Assembly: GCA_026770025.1 (NCBI GenBank) | Contig: JAMXDE010000003.1 | Coordinates: 2,852,001 to 2,916,000, forward strand | Source: Craspedostauros australis | Lineage: Eukaryota > Bacillariophyta > Bacillariophyceae > Mastogloiales > Achnanthaceae | Direction of reading: 5' to 3' | Length of the DNA stretch: 64,000 nucleotides | Shown: one piece after another, positions 1-10,880 of the stretch | How positions within the stretch are numbered: position 1 is the stretch's first letter | How the letters are laid out: each line of letters begins with the position of its first letter | Program-made: the position numbers and the translations under genes | The notes under the pieces: model-generated | What the model was told of the DNA's origin: nothing | Seen by the model: the letters and a program-made list of their open reading frames with translations, nothing else | Database searches by the model: none

Positions 1-2123
1 GAGGAGTGCTCGTTCTCGTGTTGTTGTGGTACTACTATGCAGTCCTTGTGCTGTTGCTTGTGCCGTTGCTTGTGCTGTCACCCACACGAGTTGCTGCCTA
101 AGTACTGATTCGTATCGGATGCGCACTCTTTCAAAATACCGATGATGGCGAGACTGGCCACAACAGGGACAACGAAGAATGGAGTCGAATACTCCGCTCT
201 ACTCTGCTCAACAAGAGATCACAGTGATGGCAGACCAACACGGTGATGGTGACAGCGATGTCGACGGCGATAGATGGTGTTGATGTCAGTATCCGTGCCC
301 TTTCCTGGTCGCACTCGCACTCGTACTCGTACTCGTAATCGTAATCGTCACCTGACCCTCCCCTCCACTGTCCTGTACACGGGGATGATGGCTCGATTCG
401 ATACGAACAGATTGCCGCGAAGCGAAGTGAAGCAGTGCGCTGATACGAGTCTGGTATGCTGCCTCGTCCCGTCTTTCTGCGTCTCCCCTCCGAGCTGTTT
501 GCGTCGCCTCAGGATCTTCAGATTTCACGAGTCAAACGCGGGCGGCAGATGGCTCCTCCTTGGCTCTCCAGTTACGAGGATGATGAACGATTGAAGTGCT
601 GGGATGGGGGCAATCCGCAATGGTGGTGGTATCTCCGTCTCCTTCGCACGAACGGATGCTCGAGTTGGCGCCAATGAAACCGAATTGGCAACCTCCGTCC
701 ACACCTGGACTCTGTATGGTTTTGTGGTGTTGGTTTTGCTTCCGATCTCTCCAGTCGTTTTGCATTGGGATTCTCCCACTCTGTTTGCCGGCAGCTCTTT
801 GCTATCTGCTTCAGTCACTCTCCGGAAAAGAAGGCGCCATGTCAAGATGTCCCATCATCATCGTCTTCTTCACCTTCCATCACAACCACCACCTGCGACA
901 GCAGCAACAACAGCGACAGCAGCGGCAGCGACAAGGAACAACACAAGAGAAAGATCGCAAGAAGAAGAGCAGCCAAACCCAAGACAAGACACAAGAACGC
1001 AACAGCAAATGTCTCCGACCGCAAAAACATCACCCACCAAACGCCACAACCAACAAACACCCGCAACAAACCAATGAGAGTGCCGCAACGCAACTCGCGC
1101 AACCCGAAAAAACTGCTCTGCGCAAAACAGTGGCGTCTCTTAAGTAAAATTCGGCCAAGATTTAAATTTCCCGGCATTGGTCGACATCCGTCCACTGTTA
1201 TCCGATATACAACTCACGAACCTTCCCCGCACGAGTGGCGTGCTATGAACGGAATGATCCGCATGAAAATTGTCGGGCTCGATTGTTTCCCATGTGAATC
1301 CCATCGTCAGCCAGCCTGTGTGACACACATGGTGAAGCAAACGGAAGCGCCTCAACCATGACTCACAAGAACCCGTCAAATTGGGAAGGTATCCGAACAC
1401 GCACCATGATCAAAGAAGCCTCTTTCTGCGACTCTTGCCGGGAGCAAATTTCCAAAATGTGAGCAACGACGATCGTATCGCCTCTCTTCGAAACACAGCA
1501 CGGGATAACACGTCCTCTCGTTCTTCCATTTTACTGGGGAGCAGAACTGCCATCGTCGTCGTCGTCATCGCCACGAGCACACATGGGCGAAGAGCAAGAG
1601 ATCGTATTGCCATCATGGTAGGTACCCTGTGTCCTCTATTACATGCGGTCGCACGGCACACCGCAGCACATAGCATAGAGTGGAGCATGTACGAGCTACT
1701 ACTATGTATAGTATTATGGTACGGAGATGTGACTTTCTCCATCATCTCTCCTCCTGAGGAGGACACCTTCGTCAAGATGAGCGACTTGATGCCTCCCTGT
1801 GTTTCGCGCTCTCAGTCCTTCTTGTGGATGCTCGTCTGAGTCTCTATCAGGAAGCACTCCATTGGATCTCTCCCTACGTAGAGTACGATCTATGCATGTA
1901 CTATACGCAATGTACCATACTTCTATACCCACAGCGGTCGACTCTCTATCAATGTATCAATACGCCGACAGGAAAGGCACCGATACTCGGAAGAAGAGCG
2001 CCATCCATAGCTCCTACAAATATTAGTACGAGGAGTGCTCCAGAGGACGATAAAGTACTCGCATGGTAATAATACCATGCACTACCCAAGGACTCCAGCG
2101 CATAGAATCTTGCTCAGCGCCCA
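1..2123. other. No supportable gene (left flank)
   Basis: Several short frames are open on both strands, but none has a recognisable domain, convincing composition or a partner exon. The stretch from about 840 to 1080 is low-complexity (CAG/CAA- and ATC-rich) and gives Q/S/R-rich frames by composition alone. A perfect TTGGCGCCAA palindrome lies at 665-674. The right end is the 3' flank of the minus-strand ketoacyl synthase gene. Confidence 0.6.
311..350. repeat. Hexanucleotide microsatellite (CTCGTA-like)
   Basis: A run of degenerate 6-bp units of the type CACTCG, TACTCG and TAATCG, about six copies, in a region with no gene. It contains two overlapping copies of TACTCGTA, an octamer that recurs in other noncoding parts of the window. 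Confidence 0.8.
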
Positions 2124-3638
2124 TCATACCCTCCGAAAGACAAGCGAAGCGTTCGTGCCGCCGAACCCGAAGCTGTTGTTGATCGCTGTCTCAAGATCGC
2201 CATTGGTCGGCGTTGGCTCCGAGTTCAAACGGAAGAAATATTCATCCTGCGGTGGCGGCTCGTCCAGATTCAACGTCGGCGGTATCATTTGATCGACGAG
2301 GCTCTGCACTGTGAACGCTGCTTCCAACGCACCTGCTGCTCCCAGCAGATGTCCCGAGGCGCCCTTTGTACTGCTTACGTGAGGGGTGAATCCCGTTGAC
2401 GTTAATGTCGACGTCGATGTTGATGAAGATGTTGCCGATGATGACTGCTCCAGACTGCTCTGAAGCACGGACTGGATGACCCTGGCCTCGATGTCATCAC
2501 CTTTGGGCGTGGACGTTGCATGTGCATTGACGTATCCAACATGCAACGCAATGTTGCTCGTGAAACCGCCATCGCTGCGGACCGCAGCCCCAGGAGTGTG
2601 ACCACCAGTGCTTTCATTCCTTTGCAGCCCTTCTTTGGCCTGTTCCAATGCCATTCGCATGGCACGTTGTGCGCCGCTGCCATTCTCATCCGGCGCTGTG
2701 CTGTGGAAGGCATCGCCCGTCAACCCATACCCGCAGATCTCTGCCAGTATGGGCGCATCGCGTCGCAACGCATGCTCGTATTCCTCCAGCACCAACACTG
2801 CAGCACCTTCTCCCATCACAAATCCATCACGTTGGCCATCGAACGGCCGCGATGACTGCTGCGGCAACCATGCCGATCTTGCGTCACCCTCGCTACTCGT
2901 AGGCTGATACCTGGTGGATAAGGCGCGCAGCCGACAGAACCCAGCAATGCTCAGCGGATCGATGCAGGATTCGGCTCCCCCCGCCAACATGATGTCGGCA
3001 TTGTTGTATTGGATGCATCTCATGGCGTCGCCGATCGCATGCGATCCAGCGGCGCACGCCGTGGACACGGCATGATTGGGCCCCCGCAATCCGTGTTCGA
3101 TGGAGACCCGCCCAGCTGCCGAATTGGTGAGCACCTTCGGGACGAAATGAGGCGACAGTCTTCTGTACCCTCTCGTTTCCAGTGTCCGGTACGTGTCCAC
3201 CACCTCGCGTACGCTGGACATGCCCGATCCGATGCAAACACCGACGCGATCTTTCTTCAACACAGCATCATCCTTGCGCACATTATCATCGTCGTCGTCA
3301 TCGTCGTCCGCTGCCAACCATTCCTTCAACCGTGACGCATCCATCGCCCCATCTGCCGCACGCAGTGCCAGCTCCACAAACCGAGGCGTCTTGGTATCGC
3401 GGCATTTCACATTCGGCACGGACGCCGCCACTTGGCATGGGAGAGACCGAGCGTATTCCCAATCTTTCTGAAACGCTTCGCTGCTGGGATCGTTGCCGTG
3501 CTGGTGCAGCAGGGCCTCGCGCAGCGTCGTGATACCCGATTCGCTCGCCAGCAGGGACTTCCAGGAGTGTTCGAACGTTGGTCCGAGCGGAGTGATGGCA
3601 CCGATGCCTGTCACGACGACGCGGCGGTGAAACGACAT
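2124..3638 (-). CDS. Beta-ketoacyl-ACP synthase II (KAS II / OXSM-like)
   Basis: A 504-residue condensing enzyme that would elongate acyl-ACP with malonyl-ACP in type II fatty acid synthesis, in the mitochondrion or plastid. The Cys-His-His triad is visible: Cys195 in STACAAGSH, His373 in NAHATSTPKGD and His430 in KGASGHLLGAAGALEA. The end, NSFGFGGTNASLVFRRV, is typical of KAS II. Two lineage-specific insertions stand out, an eight-Asp run near 111-118 and a Ser/Thr stretch near 396-416 just before the second His. The start chosen is the Met of MSFHRRVVVTGIG, where the family's first strand begins. The same frame stays open to another Met at 3884, adding 82 Ser/Thr/Arg-rich residues that could be an organelle transit peptide, so the longer form is a real alternative. 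Confidence 0.93.
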   Translation of the reverse strand: MSFHRRVVVTGIGAITPLGPTFEHSWKSLLASESGITTLREALLHQHGNDPSSEAFQKDWEYARSLPCQVAASVPNVKCRDTKTPRFVELALRAADGAMDASRLKEWLAADDDDDDDDNVRKDDAVLKKDRVGVCIGSGMSSVREVVDTYRTLETRGYRRLSPHFVPKVLTNSAAGRVSIEHGLRGPNHAVSTACAAGSHAIGDAMRCIQYNNADIMLAGGAESCIDPLSIAGFCRLRALSTRYQPTSSEGDARSAWLPQQSSRPFDGQRDGFVMGEGAAVLVLEEYEHALRRDAPILAEICGYGLTGDAFHSTAPDENGSGAQRAMRMALEQAKEGLQRNESTGGHTPGAAVRSDGGFTSNIALHVGYVNAHATSTPKGDDIEARVIQSVLQSSLEQSSSATSSSTSTSTLTSTGFTPHVSSTKGASGHLLGAAGALEAAFTVQSLVDQMIPPTLNLDEPPPQDEYFFRLNSEPTPTNGDLETAINNSFGFGGTNASLVFRRV

Positions 3639-4265
3639 TGTCGTCAACAAAGGGACGATATTCGTACATGTACTCGTATGGTGATCGAGTCTGTTTCTTC
3701 CTCCTTCGGTTCGTGTGGATCTTGTTGTCTGTGTGCTCGGTACGTGGACGACCACAGGTTCCGGTATCCGCGTTGGTGTCGATGTTCCTGTTCGTGTTGT
3801 GGTTGGTGATCTCTGTGAGGAGTTGTGTGGATGAACAGTGACGAACAAGAGAGAGAGAGATGTGTGACAGTCCCGAGCCATCACGATTCACGAATGGAGA
3901 TTTGAGGAACGGAGAGGATGTTGTGTTCCGCTCATTTTCCGCCCATCCCAGGGTATGAACTATGTGTGCCCGTGTGTATTCGCAATACCTATCACCACAT
4001 CCATGGGAGCTACTCGAGCATACCTGCAATCGTTTAATAATAGTGTATTATACAATACTACTAATAGTATATGGCACTATACAACACCATGAATGAAATG
4101 ACGACTTTACACATGTACATATCTGTACCCCACAGATAGCGCCTGGCTATCTGCAGTGCTTGCGCACCTCCCTTGGTGAAGCAATTACATACGAGTACGT
4201 GGTCGAACTGTTCCCAACTTCCCCCAAGCTTCCCCACGTTCCCCACGTTCCCTACCCTTCTGATC
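3639..4265. other. Intergenic region between two minus-strand genes
   Basis: Holds the 5' leader (or an N-terminal extension) of the ketoacyl synthase and the 3' flank of the surface-protein gene. TACTCGTA lies at 3671-3678, 33 bp upstream of the chosen ATG, and TACGAGTA at 4190-4197. The part near 4030-4085 is AT-rich with an imperfect inverted repeat. No separate gene is seen. Confidence 0.6.
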
Positions 4266-6914
4266 CTAATTGTCGGAGGCGAATACCACCGTGAAGTTGT
4301 AGGAAACAATATCGCCCAGCACTCCGAATGTTGCGTCGCATACTGGCAGGATCATGACCTCCCAATCCCCCTCGACGAAATCGATCGGACTGTTCAACGT
4401 CCCCGGCAACGTGAAGGGAGGTAGCGTATCCGTTGTCGGGGTTGGAACTTGATTATTGGCATCGAAGGCGACCGCACCGACACGATTATTTCCCTGCGCC
4501 TCGAGCTGCAGATCCGCAACGCCGAAATTATCGAATACATCCTCTATCACAATGGTGTCACCGTTGTCGATCTCGAAAAGGCGAGTACCGTCCGTGGCGT
4601 CGATGAGCCACAGGGCGTCGATCCCGAGATTGGATGATGAGCATTCATCGTTGTCGCGAGTCACCTTGAATGATACCGATGCCATTGCTCCCATCGTCTG
4701 CATGGTCGAATCGCAGAACGGTGTCGCAACCAACGTCCACGATCCGGAAACCAAATCAAGCGAAAGGTTGGGGTCGATGGGGATCGAGAACGGCGCCTCG
4801 GTGTCCACTGTCATCGGGGCATCGGGGAGCGGCATGTTGGATTGGAACCCAACAGCACCGACTGTAGGCGTCGTTTCCACCTCGAACTTGAAATCCGTCA
4901 GGCCGATCATCGCCAGGGAGTCAACATTGAACGTATTCCCGTCCGTGATGGGCGCGATCCGCGAGCCGCTAGTTGCCTCCACGAGCCAGATGTTCACGAT
5001 CTGAAGCGCGGTGGGGTCGCAGCTCGTTGTGGGAGAGCTGGTAGGCAAGGCTCCGGTCACCTCGAACGTGATCGTCCTTGATTCTCCAGCTTCCGAACTT
5101 CCCGCTCCCACGAACGGTATGGCTGAGATGGTCTGTCTTCCAGGCACGAAGCTGAACGGTGTCCCGCTCGATTCTGGTGTCGTGTATGGCGCCGCGCTGT
5201 CCGCCAGCAATCCGATAAGGGGCCGGTCGGATCCAAATCGCACTATGCCAACTGTCGGAGGACTCGTCTCGGCTTCAATTTGGAATGCCGAGGTGCCGAA
5301 TGTCGTGGTCAGATCACCAAGATCAAGAACAGCACCGTTGCTGATTTTTTGCAGTCGTTCCTGCGTCGAGGCTCGGATCAGCCAAAACTCGACCACTGAA
5401 ATGATGCCTGTTGGTGCCACTGTGGGGGCTGTGGTTGGCAACGACGTTGGATTCACACTATCTACACCGGATGGCGAGGTCGAAGGTTCCATCGTGAGCG
5501 GACGTTGCGACGGAGCAGACGAATCGGCATTCGTTGGCGGTTGCGATAGAGCTGGAGTCGGCGATGCCGTAGGCGAAGACGTGCCACTTGGCGTTGGATT
5601 ATTTGATGGGGCTGCCGAATCCGGGGGCGTTGCAGACGGTGCAGCTGATTGATCCAACTGAGTTGGAGTGGAGGACTCCTGCGGAGTGGGCATGAGGGTT
5701 TCCTGAATCTGTGAAGGAACGGAAGATGGCCGCAGCGAAGGTCTGCTCGTGCCAAGGATCTCTGTTGGACTCTGCGATTGCTCTGGAGTGGGCATAGCCG
5801 TGGCTCCCATCTCTGTCGGGGAGAGAGACTGCTGGAGTGTGGGTGCGTCAGTTTGCTGCATGTCTGTTGGGCTTCCGCTAACATCTGGACTTGGGGCTGC
5901 CGTTGGTACATCCGTTGGCGCACCCGTCGGAGAGCTTGATGGGGAGCCTGATGGTATGCCTGTTGGGGACGACGTATCGACAGCATCGCTTTCGACCTGG
6001 AATGTCAGCGTTCTGGGCTGGCCGGCTGCTCCTCCTGCATCTCCCTCGCAGAATGGCGTCGCTACGATCTCCCAGTTCCCAGGCAATAGCGCCAGCTGAC
6101 GCTGCACCCCCACCATTTCGGACCCTGCGAAGTAGGGGTAATCATTCTCAGTCTTCGTCTGCACTACGGAGCCCATGGGGTTTGACAGGGTGTTCTGGAA
6201 TCGCACGCTCCCCACCATCTCTGGCGACGTCTGGGCCTCGATGTTGAAGGTCGTGGTGAAAAAGATCGCCGACAGGGCCTCCACAGATATCGTTTCTCCA
6301 TCGGTCAGCCGCCGCAGCCGCATCTCGGATCTGGTATCTATGAGCCAGAAGGATCGGATGCTGGTTTCGCATTGTGGAGCAGTCGGGGATTCCGTTGGAG
6401 AGACGGATGCGAACGTCGGGAGTGGCGTCACTTGCACCGGCATCGAGGTCGGCAGCATTATCTCCATCTTATCGCTGGAACTCGATGAGCTCTTGTCGCT
6501 CTTCGAAGACTTGTCCTTGCTACTGAAGCCGTTCTCGTCCCGTGATTTCGTGGATTTGGAGGTGCGACTCGGAGTCGACGCGACGGGTCCATGCGTGAGG
6601 TGTGGGAAGAACGAGTTGTTGTCATCGCTACTGCCACCATTCCCGCCATCTGTGCTTCCCCCGTTCGATTTGCTGCCCTTGCCAACCTTATCAGACTTGG
6701 CCGACTTGGCCGATTTCTGATTCTGGCTCTTCGGCAACTTGCCCTTTCCTCTCCCCTTTCCGCCATGATCTCCCTTGATCAGCTTCATTCTCCCATTGGG
6801 CTGACCGAATTCATGTCGTGCCCTCTGGATCCTCTTCTCCCTGGCATCCGCAATAGCGGAAACCACCAGCAGGAGCGCCCATATCATCAATGTCCCGCGC
6901 CTTCTCATAGTCAT
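4266..6914 (-). CDS. Secreted surface protein, four tandem beta-sandwich domains, Lys/Ser- and Pro/Thr-rich linkers
   Basis: An 882-residue protein with a signal peptide (MTMRRRGTLMIWALLLVVSA, ending near ADA). Residues about 45-150 are rich in Lys and Ser (KGKGRGKGKL, KSAKSAKSDK, SSKDKSSKSDK). A domain of about 115 residues then occurs four times, near 186-308, 508-625, 640-755 and 765-880. Each copy follows the pattern WLI-x-A-x(n)-NG, F-x-IEA-x-T-x-P-x-VG-x-V-x-F and TPFC-x(n)-F-x-V. This resembles a repeat I know from secreted bacterial and algal proteins that contain TVGSVRF-like strands. Residues about 312-505 are a Pro/Thr/Ser-rich linker of the kind common in diatom wall proteins. No membrane segment or anchor follows. 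A role in the cell wall or in adhesion is inferred; no enzymatic motif is seen. Confidence 0.85.
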   Translation of the reverse strand: MTMRRRGTLMIWALLLVVSAIADAREKRIQRARHEFGQPNGRMKLIKGDHGGKGRGKGKLPKSQNQKSAKSAKSDKVGKGSKSNGGSTDGGNGGSSDDNNSFFPHLTHGPVASTPSRTSKSTKSRDENGFSSKDKSSKSDKSSSSSSDKMEIMLPTSMPVQVTPLPTFASVSPTESPTAPQCETSIRSFWLIDTRSEMRLRRLTDGETISVEALSAIFFTTTFNIEAQTSPEMVGSVRFQNTLSNPMGSVVQTKTENDYPYFAGSEMVGVQRQLALLPGNWEIVATPFCEGDAGGAAGQPRTLTFQVESDAVDTSSPTGIPSGSPSSSPTGAPTDVPTAAPSPDVSGSPTDMQQTDAPTLQQSLSPTEMGATAMPTPEQSQSPTEILGTSRPSLRPSSVPSQIQETLMPTPQESSTPTQLDQSAAPSATPPDSAAPSNNPTPSGTSSPTASPTPALSQPPTNADSSAPSQRPLTMEPSTSPSGVDSVNPTSLPTTAPTVAPTGIISVVEFWLIRASTQERLQKISNGAVLDLGDLTTTFGTSAFQIEAETSPPTVGIVRFGSDRPLIGLLADSAAPYTTPESSGTPFSFVPGRQTISAIPFVGAGSSEAGESRTITFEVTGALPTSSPTTSCDPTALQIVNIWLVEATSGSRIAPITDGNTFNVDSLAMIGLTDFKFEVETTPTVGAVGFQSNMPLPDAPMTVDTEAPFSIPIDPNLSLDLVSGSWTLVATPFCDSTMQTMGAMASVSFKVTRDNDECSSSNLGIDALWLIDATDGTRLFEIDNGDTIVIEDVFDNFGVADLQLEAQGNNRVGAVAFDANNQVPTPTTDTLPPFTLPGTLNSPIDFVEGDWEVMILPVCDATFGVLGDIVSYNFTVVFASDN

Positions 6915-9900
6915 CGGTTGTTATTGAGTGCTCGTACGTGTATTGGAGGGCGTTGTTGCTTAGTTGTTGCTTAGTTGTTGCTCGTTTGTTGTGTCGTGAT
7001 TCTACTGGTCAGGAGATCCTGTAGTTGCGCTTGTCTTGGATGTGGCCTGGTGATGTAATGTGGTATGGTGGAGTGTGATGGTATTCCAAGATGATCTCAT
7101 CTGGAGACTGTGAAAGGATGTTGTGGTGTCGTTCCGGTCTTCTCGATATTCGATTATGTGGTGCTTTGTCGATGCTACGATGATGGTCCACTTGCCTGGA
7201 AATGGTCTCTAGGTGCAACCTTTGTTGTCTCATACAGCAGTGGCCGTGGCGGTGGCAGTGCGAGAAAATCTCACACCAGCATAATGATGATAGTGATGAT
7301 GATCACGCTGACGCCAATGCAGATTTGGATGTCAATCTCAGCGCTGGGTGGCCGCAGGTTGCGTTTGTTGGTCGCTGCATTTGAATCTGGGGAATGGATC
7401 AAATTGTGGCGAGGGATTCTTGCGACAGACGTTTTGGGGGACTGCGATGATGTGTCAAGAATGAGGGCGTTGTTGGATGGATACCTTGTTGTTCTTTCTT
7501 GTTGTTCTTCTTGTGTCCATGTCATTAGTTGTAAAACGAGCTTCTGGTCAGCTGATTCACATCGATCAGGTGAGTCGATTTCCGACGCAAAACGTCCTAC
7601 CTGTCATAACAGTCTAGATGCAGAGTGACGCTCCAGACAACCGCACCAACAAACGCGCAGAACTCCACAATCTTGGCCTGGGTCGGGTGAAAGCACGGGA
7701 CGCCAAGCCGATAGTTAATCCACCCGGTAGTTTCAGAGACGTCGAGATCAGAGCTTTGTGGGCAAGAGCGAGGCTCCAGAGAGAGAGCATCGGAGCGGGG
7801 TGTGGACAAGAGTACGCCCCAGTTTCGTTTTGGCTCTTGGTTGCAGCACACAATTTATCCAAAAGTCCGTCCGTATTGCTTCCGTCACTCCCGAAATAGG
7901 CTCAAATCAGTGCCAATTGGCCTATTTGAGTATTCCATTGGATTCCGATGCTGATGCAAACAGAAACGGCAAGTATGACGATGAGGAAGGACACACTTGA
8001 CATGAATCTGAAAATGAATGGTTGGCTTCGAGATGGTCCTTCGCGGTGCGAACTGTGAAGAGTGGTTCGTCAACGCACATGCGTCATTGCCGAAGACATT
8101 TGGAAGGCGACGGTTCCGAAACACAAGCCCTCGTGGAGAAACAGCACCAACCTTTTCGGTGTGGAGGTAATGGATGTCGCCGAATCCAAGACCAAACCGA
8201 ACAAAGAGTATCGGCCATGGACTATGCTCGGATAAATGCACACTCGCCGGCCGCTCTCTTTTCTGCCTCTTTGCAGGGATGTGTTGTTCGCTGAGATACT
8301 CGACTCCATGCTTGCAGGACATTGGCAGTTCGTAGATTGAGCATTGAGGTCTATGCCGTACTCGTACATACATACGTACATACATACATGGCACAAAACA
8401 CCCCCCACTGTTGCAATCACGAGCATTGTCCCATCATCGGAGTAAGCCTCCTGGTCGTAAAGAAATGTGCTTGTGCCAAAGTGCAGTACATCCTCAAGAG
8501 GACCTACGAAGAGGGAGGACTTGGATCGTTCGACGAGGAATATCAGTGGAGTGTAGTATAGTAGAGAAGAGACGAGAGAGTTACATTTGTTTCCCGAGAT
8601 TCCGTTCTGTGAGAGAAGGATGTTGGGCTTCTTTGATGGCAGCGCCAACTCTGGTTCCATGACTCGTCATGCATGAACTCTGTGCACATGCATACGTAGT
8701 GGCCGCTTCGGAACTCCTCGCACGAGCACCATGGTGTCCAGCGCAACCTGGCATCCCGAAAATGACTATTGACGAGAATGAGCAATAGTGTGTCTCTTCA
8801 AGAACTCCACTGGTCATTGCTCGAGGATCGAATGCGGGAGAGGTACCTCTCTCTACCAATACCTACGCACTCATGCGCAAAGAGAGACAAACAGACAGAG
8901 CCCTCTCCAGAGGAGAATACTCTACGAAAGAGTGCGCGCTTGGCACGTCATGCGCTCTCCCGAATGGATCTCGCCAGTGGGTGAGTTTCCACCCTCCGGC
9001 GATCACCTTCTGGGAGGGATGCCGATCCCAGGAACATCGGAAAGGGTGGGCATGTCTATTCGCACCTATGAAGCAGTACCGCAGGCTCCCAAGAGTGCGA
9101 AAGATGGAGCGTGGCACAGTCATTTGCATTTGCATTCTGTTTGCGATGCTCATGCCTTTACTGACTTTCTTGGACCCTGTGGGAGACATGAGCAGTTCAC
9201 GAGTAGATACATGCCCTGAGATATAGTATCACAGTTGTTAAAGAGCAGGGTATCACAGAGCACACGACAAGAGATTGTCGTTTGCTTTTATCTGCTCTGT
9301 TTGTTTCGTTAGAGAGAGAGAGAGGAATACCTACAGTCTGAGGTGCGGCATTGCTCTTTTGGTTGGAGAAGTCACGCCCAGGGGCTTCACCATCGGCGTC
9401 CGTCTTTTTCCGTTTCGCAAATCGCCTATCATGCGTCGCCAAAATGTGAGAGCCAAATGGCGACCCCACTTCCCAACGGGAGTGTGTCGTGCGCTTTGGG
9501 ACACGTGGACAATTAGTTCATGGACCAGAGCGCCTTCGTGAATCAGGAACAGAGAATGTTAGTGTCACACAACACATACTCGCTCGCCGTAGAACTCTCT
9601 GCTAAAGAGGCCCAACGCGAAGTGTCATTGATCGGCGTCGTGATCGGTCCGTGAGTCCAGCATTGATGGAACAGACACAGGAAGCGCGCTTGTCGAATGA
9701 TGCTTCACGTTCGCTGATGCACAACCGACATTCTTGTGGTACTCCAATCGCGCTTGCGTTCTTCACATCACGAGAGGGCAGGGCTTGTGATTTTTGTGTC
9801 GAAAGCAATCCACGCCCGATTTCTCATCACCACTCTACTATTCACGTGTCGAATTGTCGATTCGCCTCGAGCACAACATTCACACCAAACGCCCACGGAA

Positions 9901-10122
9901 AATCAGAATCCAATACTTAGGGCAAAGCCGCTTTATATCCTCATCCATGACGGAGGAATACCATAATTCTGGAGCAAAGCATGCACTCGCTTTCTGGAAA
10001 CACTGGCGTGGGGGTATTCGGCGACACTTCACTCACAGGTCGTAGAATTCTCAAACATTGGCTGCGTGCGCGGAGACACCGCAAATGCCAATGCTGGTCT
10101 CCCTTGGGTCGAGTTAGGGGTC

Positions 10123-10156
<34 letters not shown>

Positions 10157-10880
10157 AGTGTCGACTACGGTTGCGTAGAGTACTGCTTTGTATGTAACGC
10201 GCTCCGTCCGAAAGAAGAGTATGTGGTCTTGGATCAACTCACGATACCTGCAACTTTTGCGCTGGTGGGAACTCATGCTCAGCAAACGATCACGTCACGA
10301 TCTGTGGTTGGCGATTGGGGCGACTTTCTCTCCCGCCTCGATGTCGGCGCAAGAAAATCGTGATTGATCGGTCTTGTTGGGGCAAACAAACCATCCCAAA
10401 GGGTTTGTGTGGTGCTCGGCACCAGTGGAAAGGTGACCGTGAACGCAAACATCCAATTTCTGTTCTTTTGTCTCGTCCGCTTCCTTTTTGCTCACAATTT
10501 CTTCACTCGACCAAAGTGCGAAAGCCAAACTCGAGTGGTAAGTTTGCCGCATTGGAATCCTCGGTTTCCGCCATGCCTTCATATTGCGATGCACCTGCAC
10601 CAATTCTGCTCTGCTCTACTCGACTCTACTCTATGTCACCCCACCTCACCTCACTCACCATGCATCCACCCTGCTCGTCGCCCAACGCAAAAACAATACG
10701 CCTGCCGTTGCTTTCAATATCAGATCTTCCGCTTAGCGTCTCCAACGTGCCGCCAAGCCACTTCTCTTCCAACAGACTCCTTGCGACTTCGACATACAAC
10801 GTGTCGACCAACCACAAATCAAAGTAAAAGCTACCAACAAGCCAACAAACCAAACCAGACCAAACCAAACAACCATCACG
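6915..10880. other. 4-kb stretch with no supportable gene
   Basis: This separates two divergently transcribed genes for secreted proteins. Short frames of up to about 196 codons exist on both strands, but none has a domain or coding-like composition, and I could not join any across plausible introns. Simple repeats occur near 8359-8395 (TACA/CATA) and 10122-10160. The last 80 bp before 10881 are rich in CAACC/CAAAC and look like the 5' leader of the giant repeat gene. A noncoding RNA or an exon-rich gene cannot be excluded. Confidence 0.5.
10122..10160. repeat. 7-bp tandem repeat (GTTGAGA)n
   Basis: About five copies of a 7-bp unit, GTTGAGA, flanked by degenerate copies that include GTCGAG, about 720 bp upstream of the giant repeat gene. 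Confidence 0.85.

Noticed and set aside
765-1361. A 198-codon plus-strand frame rich in Ser, Arg and Lys
   Set aside because: The composition follows local simple sequence; no domain or splice partner is seen.
3639-3884. Upstream extension of the ketoacyl synthase frame as part of the mature enzyme
   Set aside because: The family core starts at MSFHRRVVVTGIG. The extension has no conserved sequence and is kept only as a possible transit peptide.
8070-8660. A 196-codon minus-strand frame
   Set aside because: No motif and an irregular composition. It spans a TACA/CATA simple repeat, which points to noncoding DNA.
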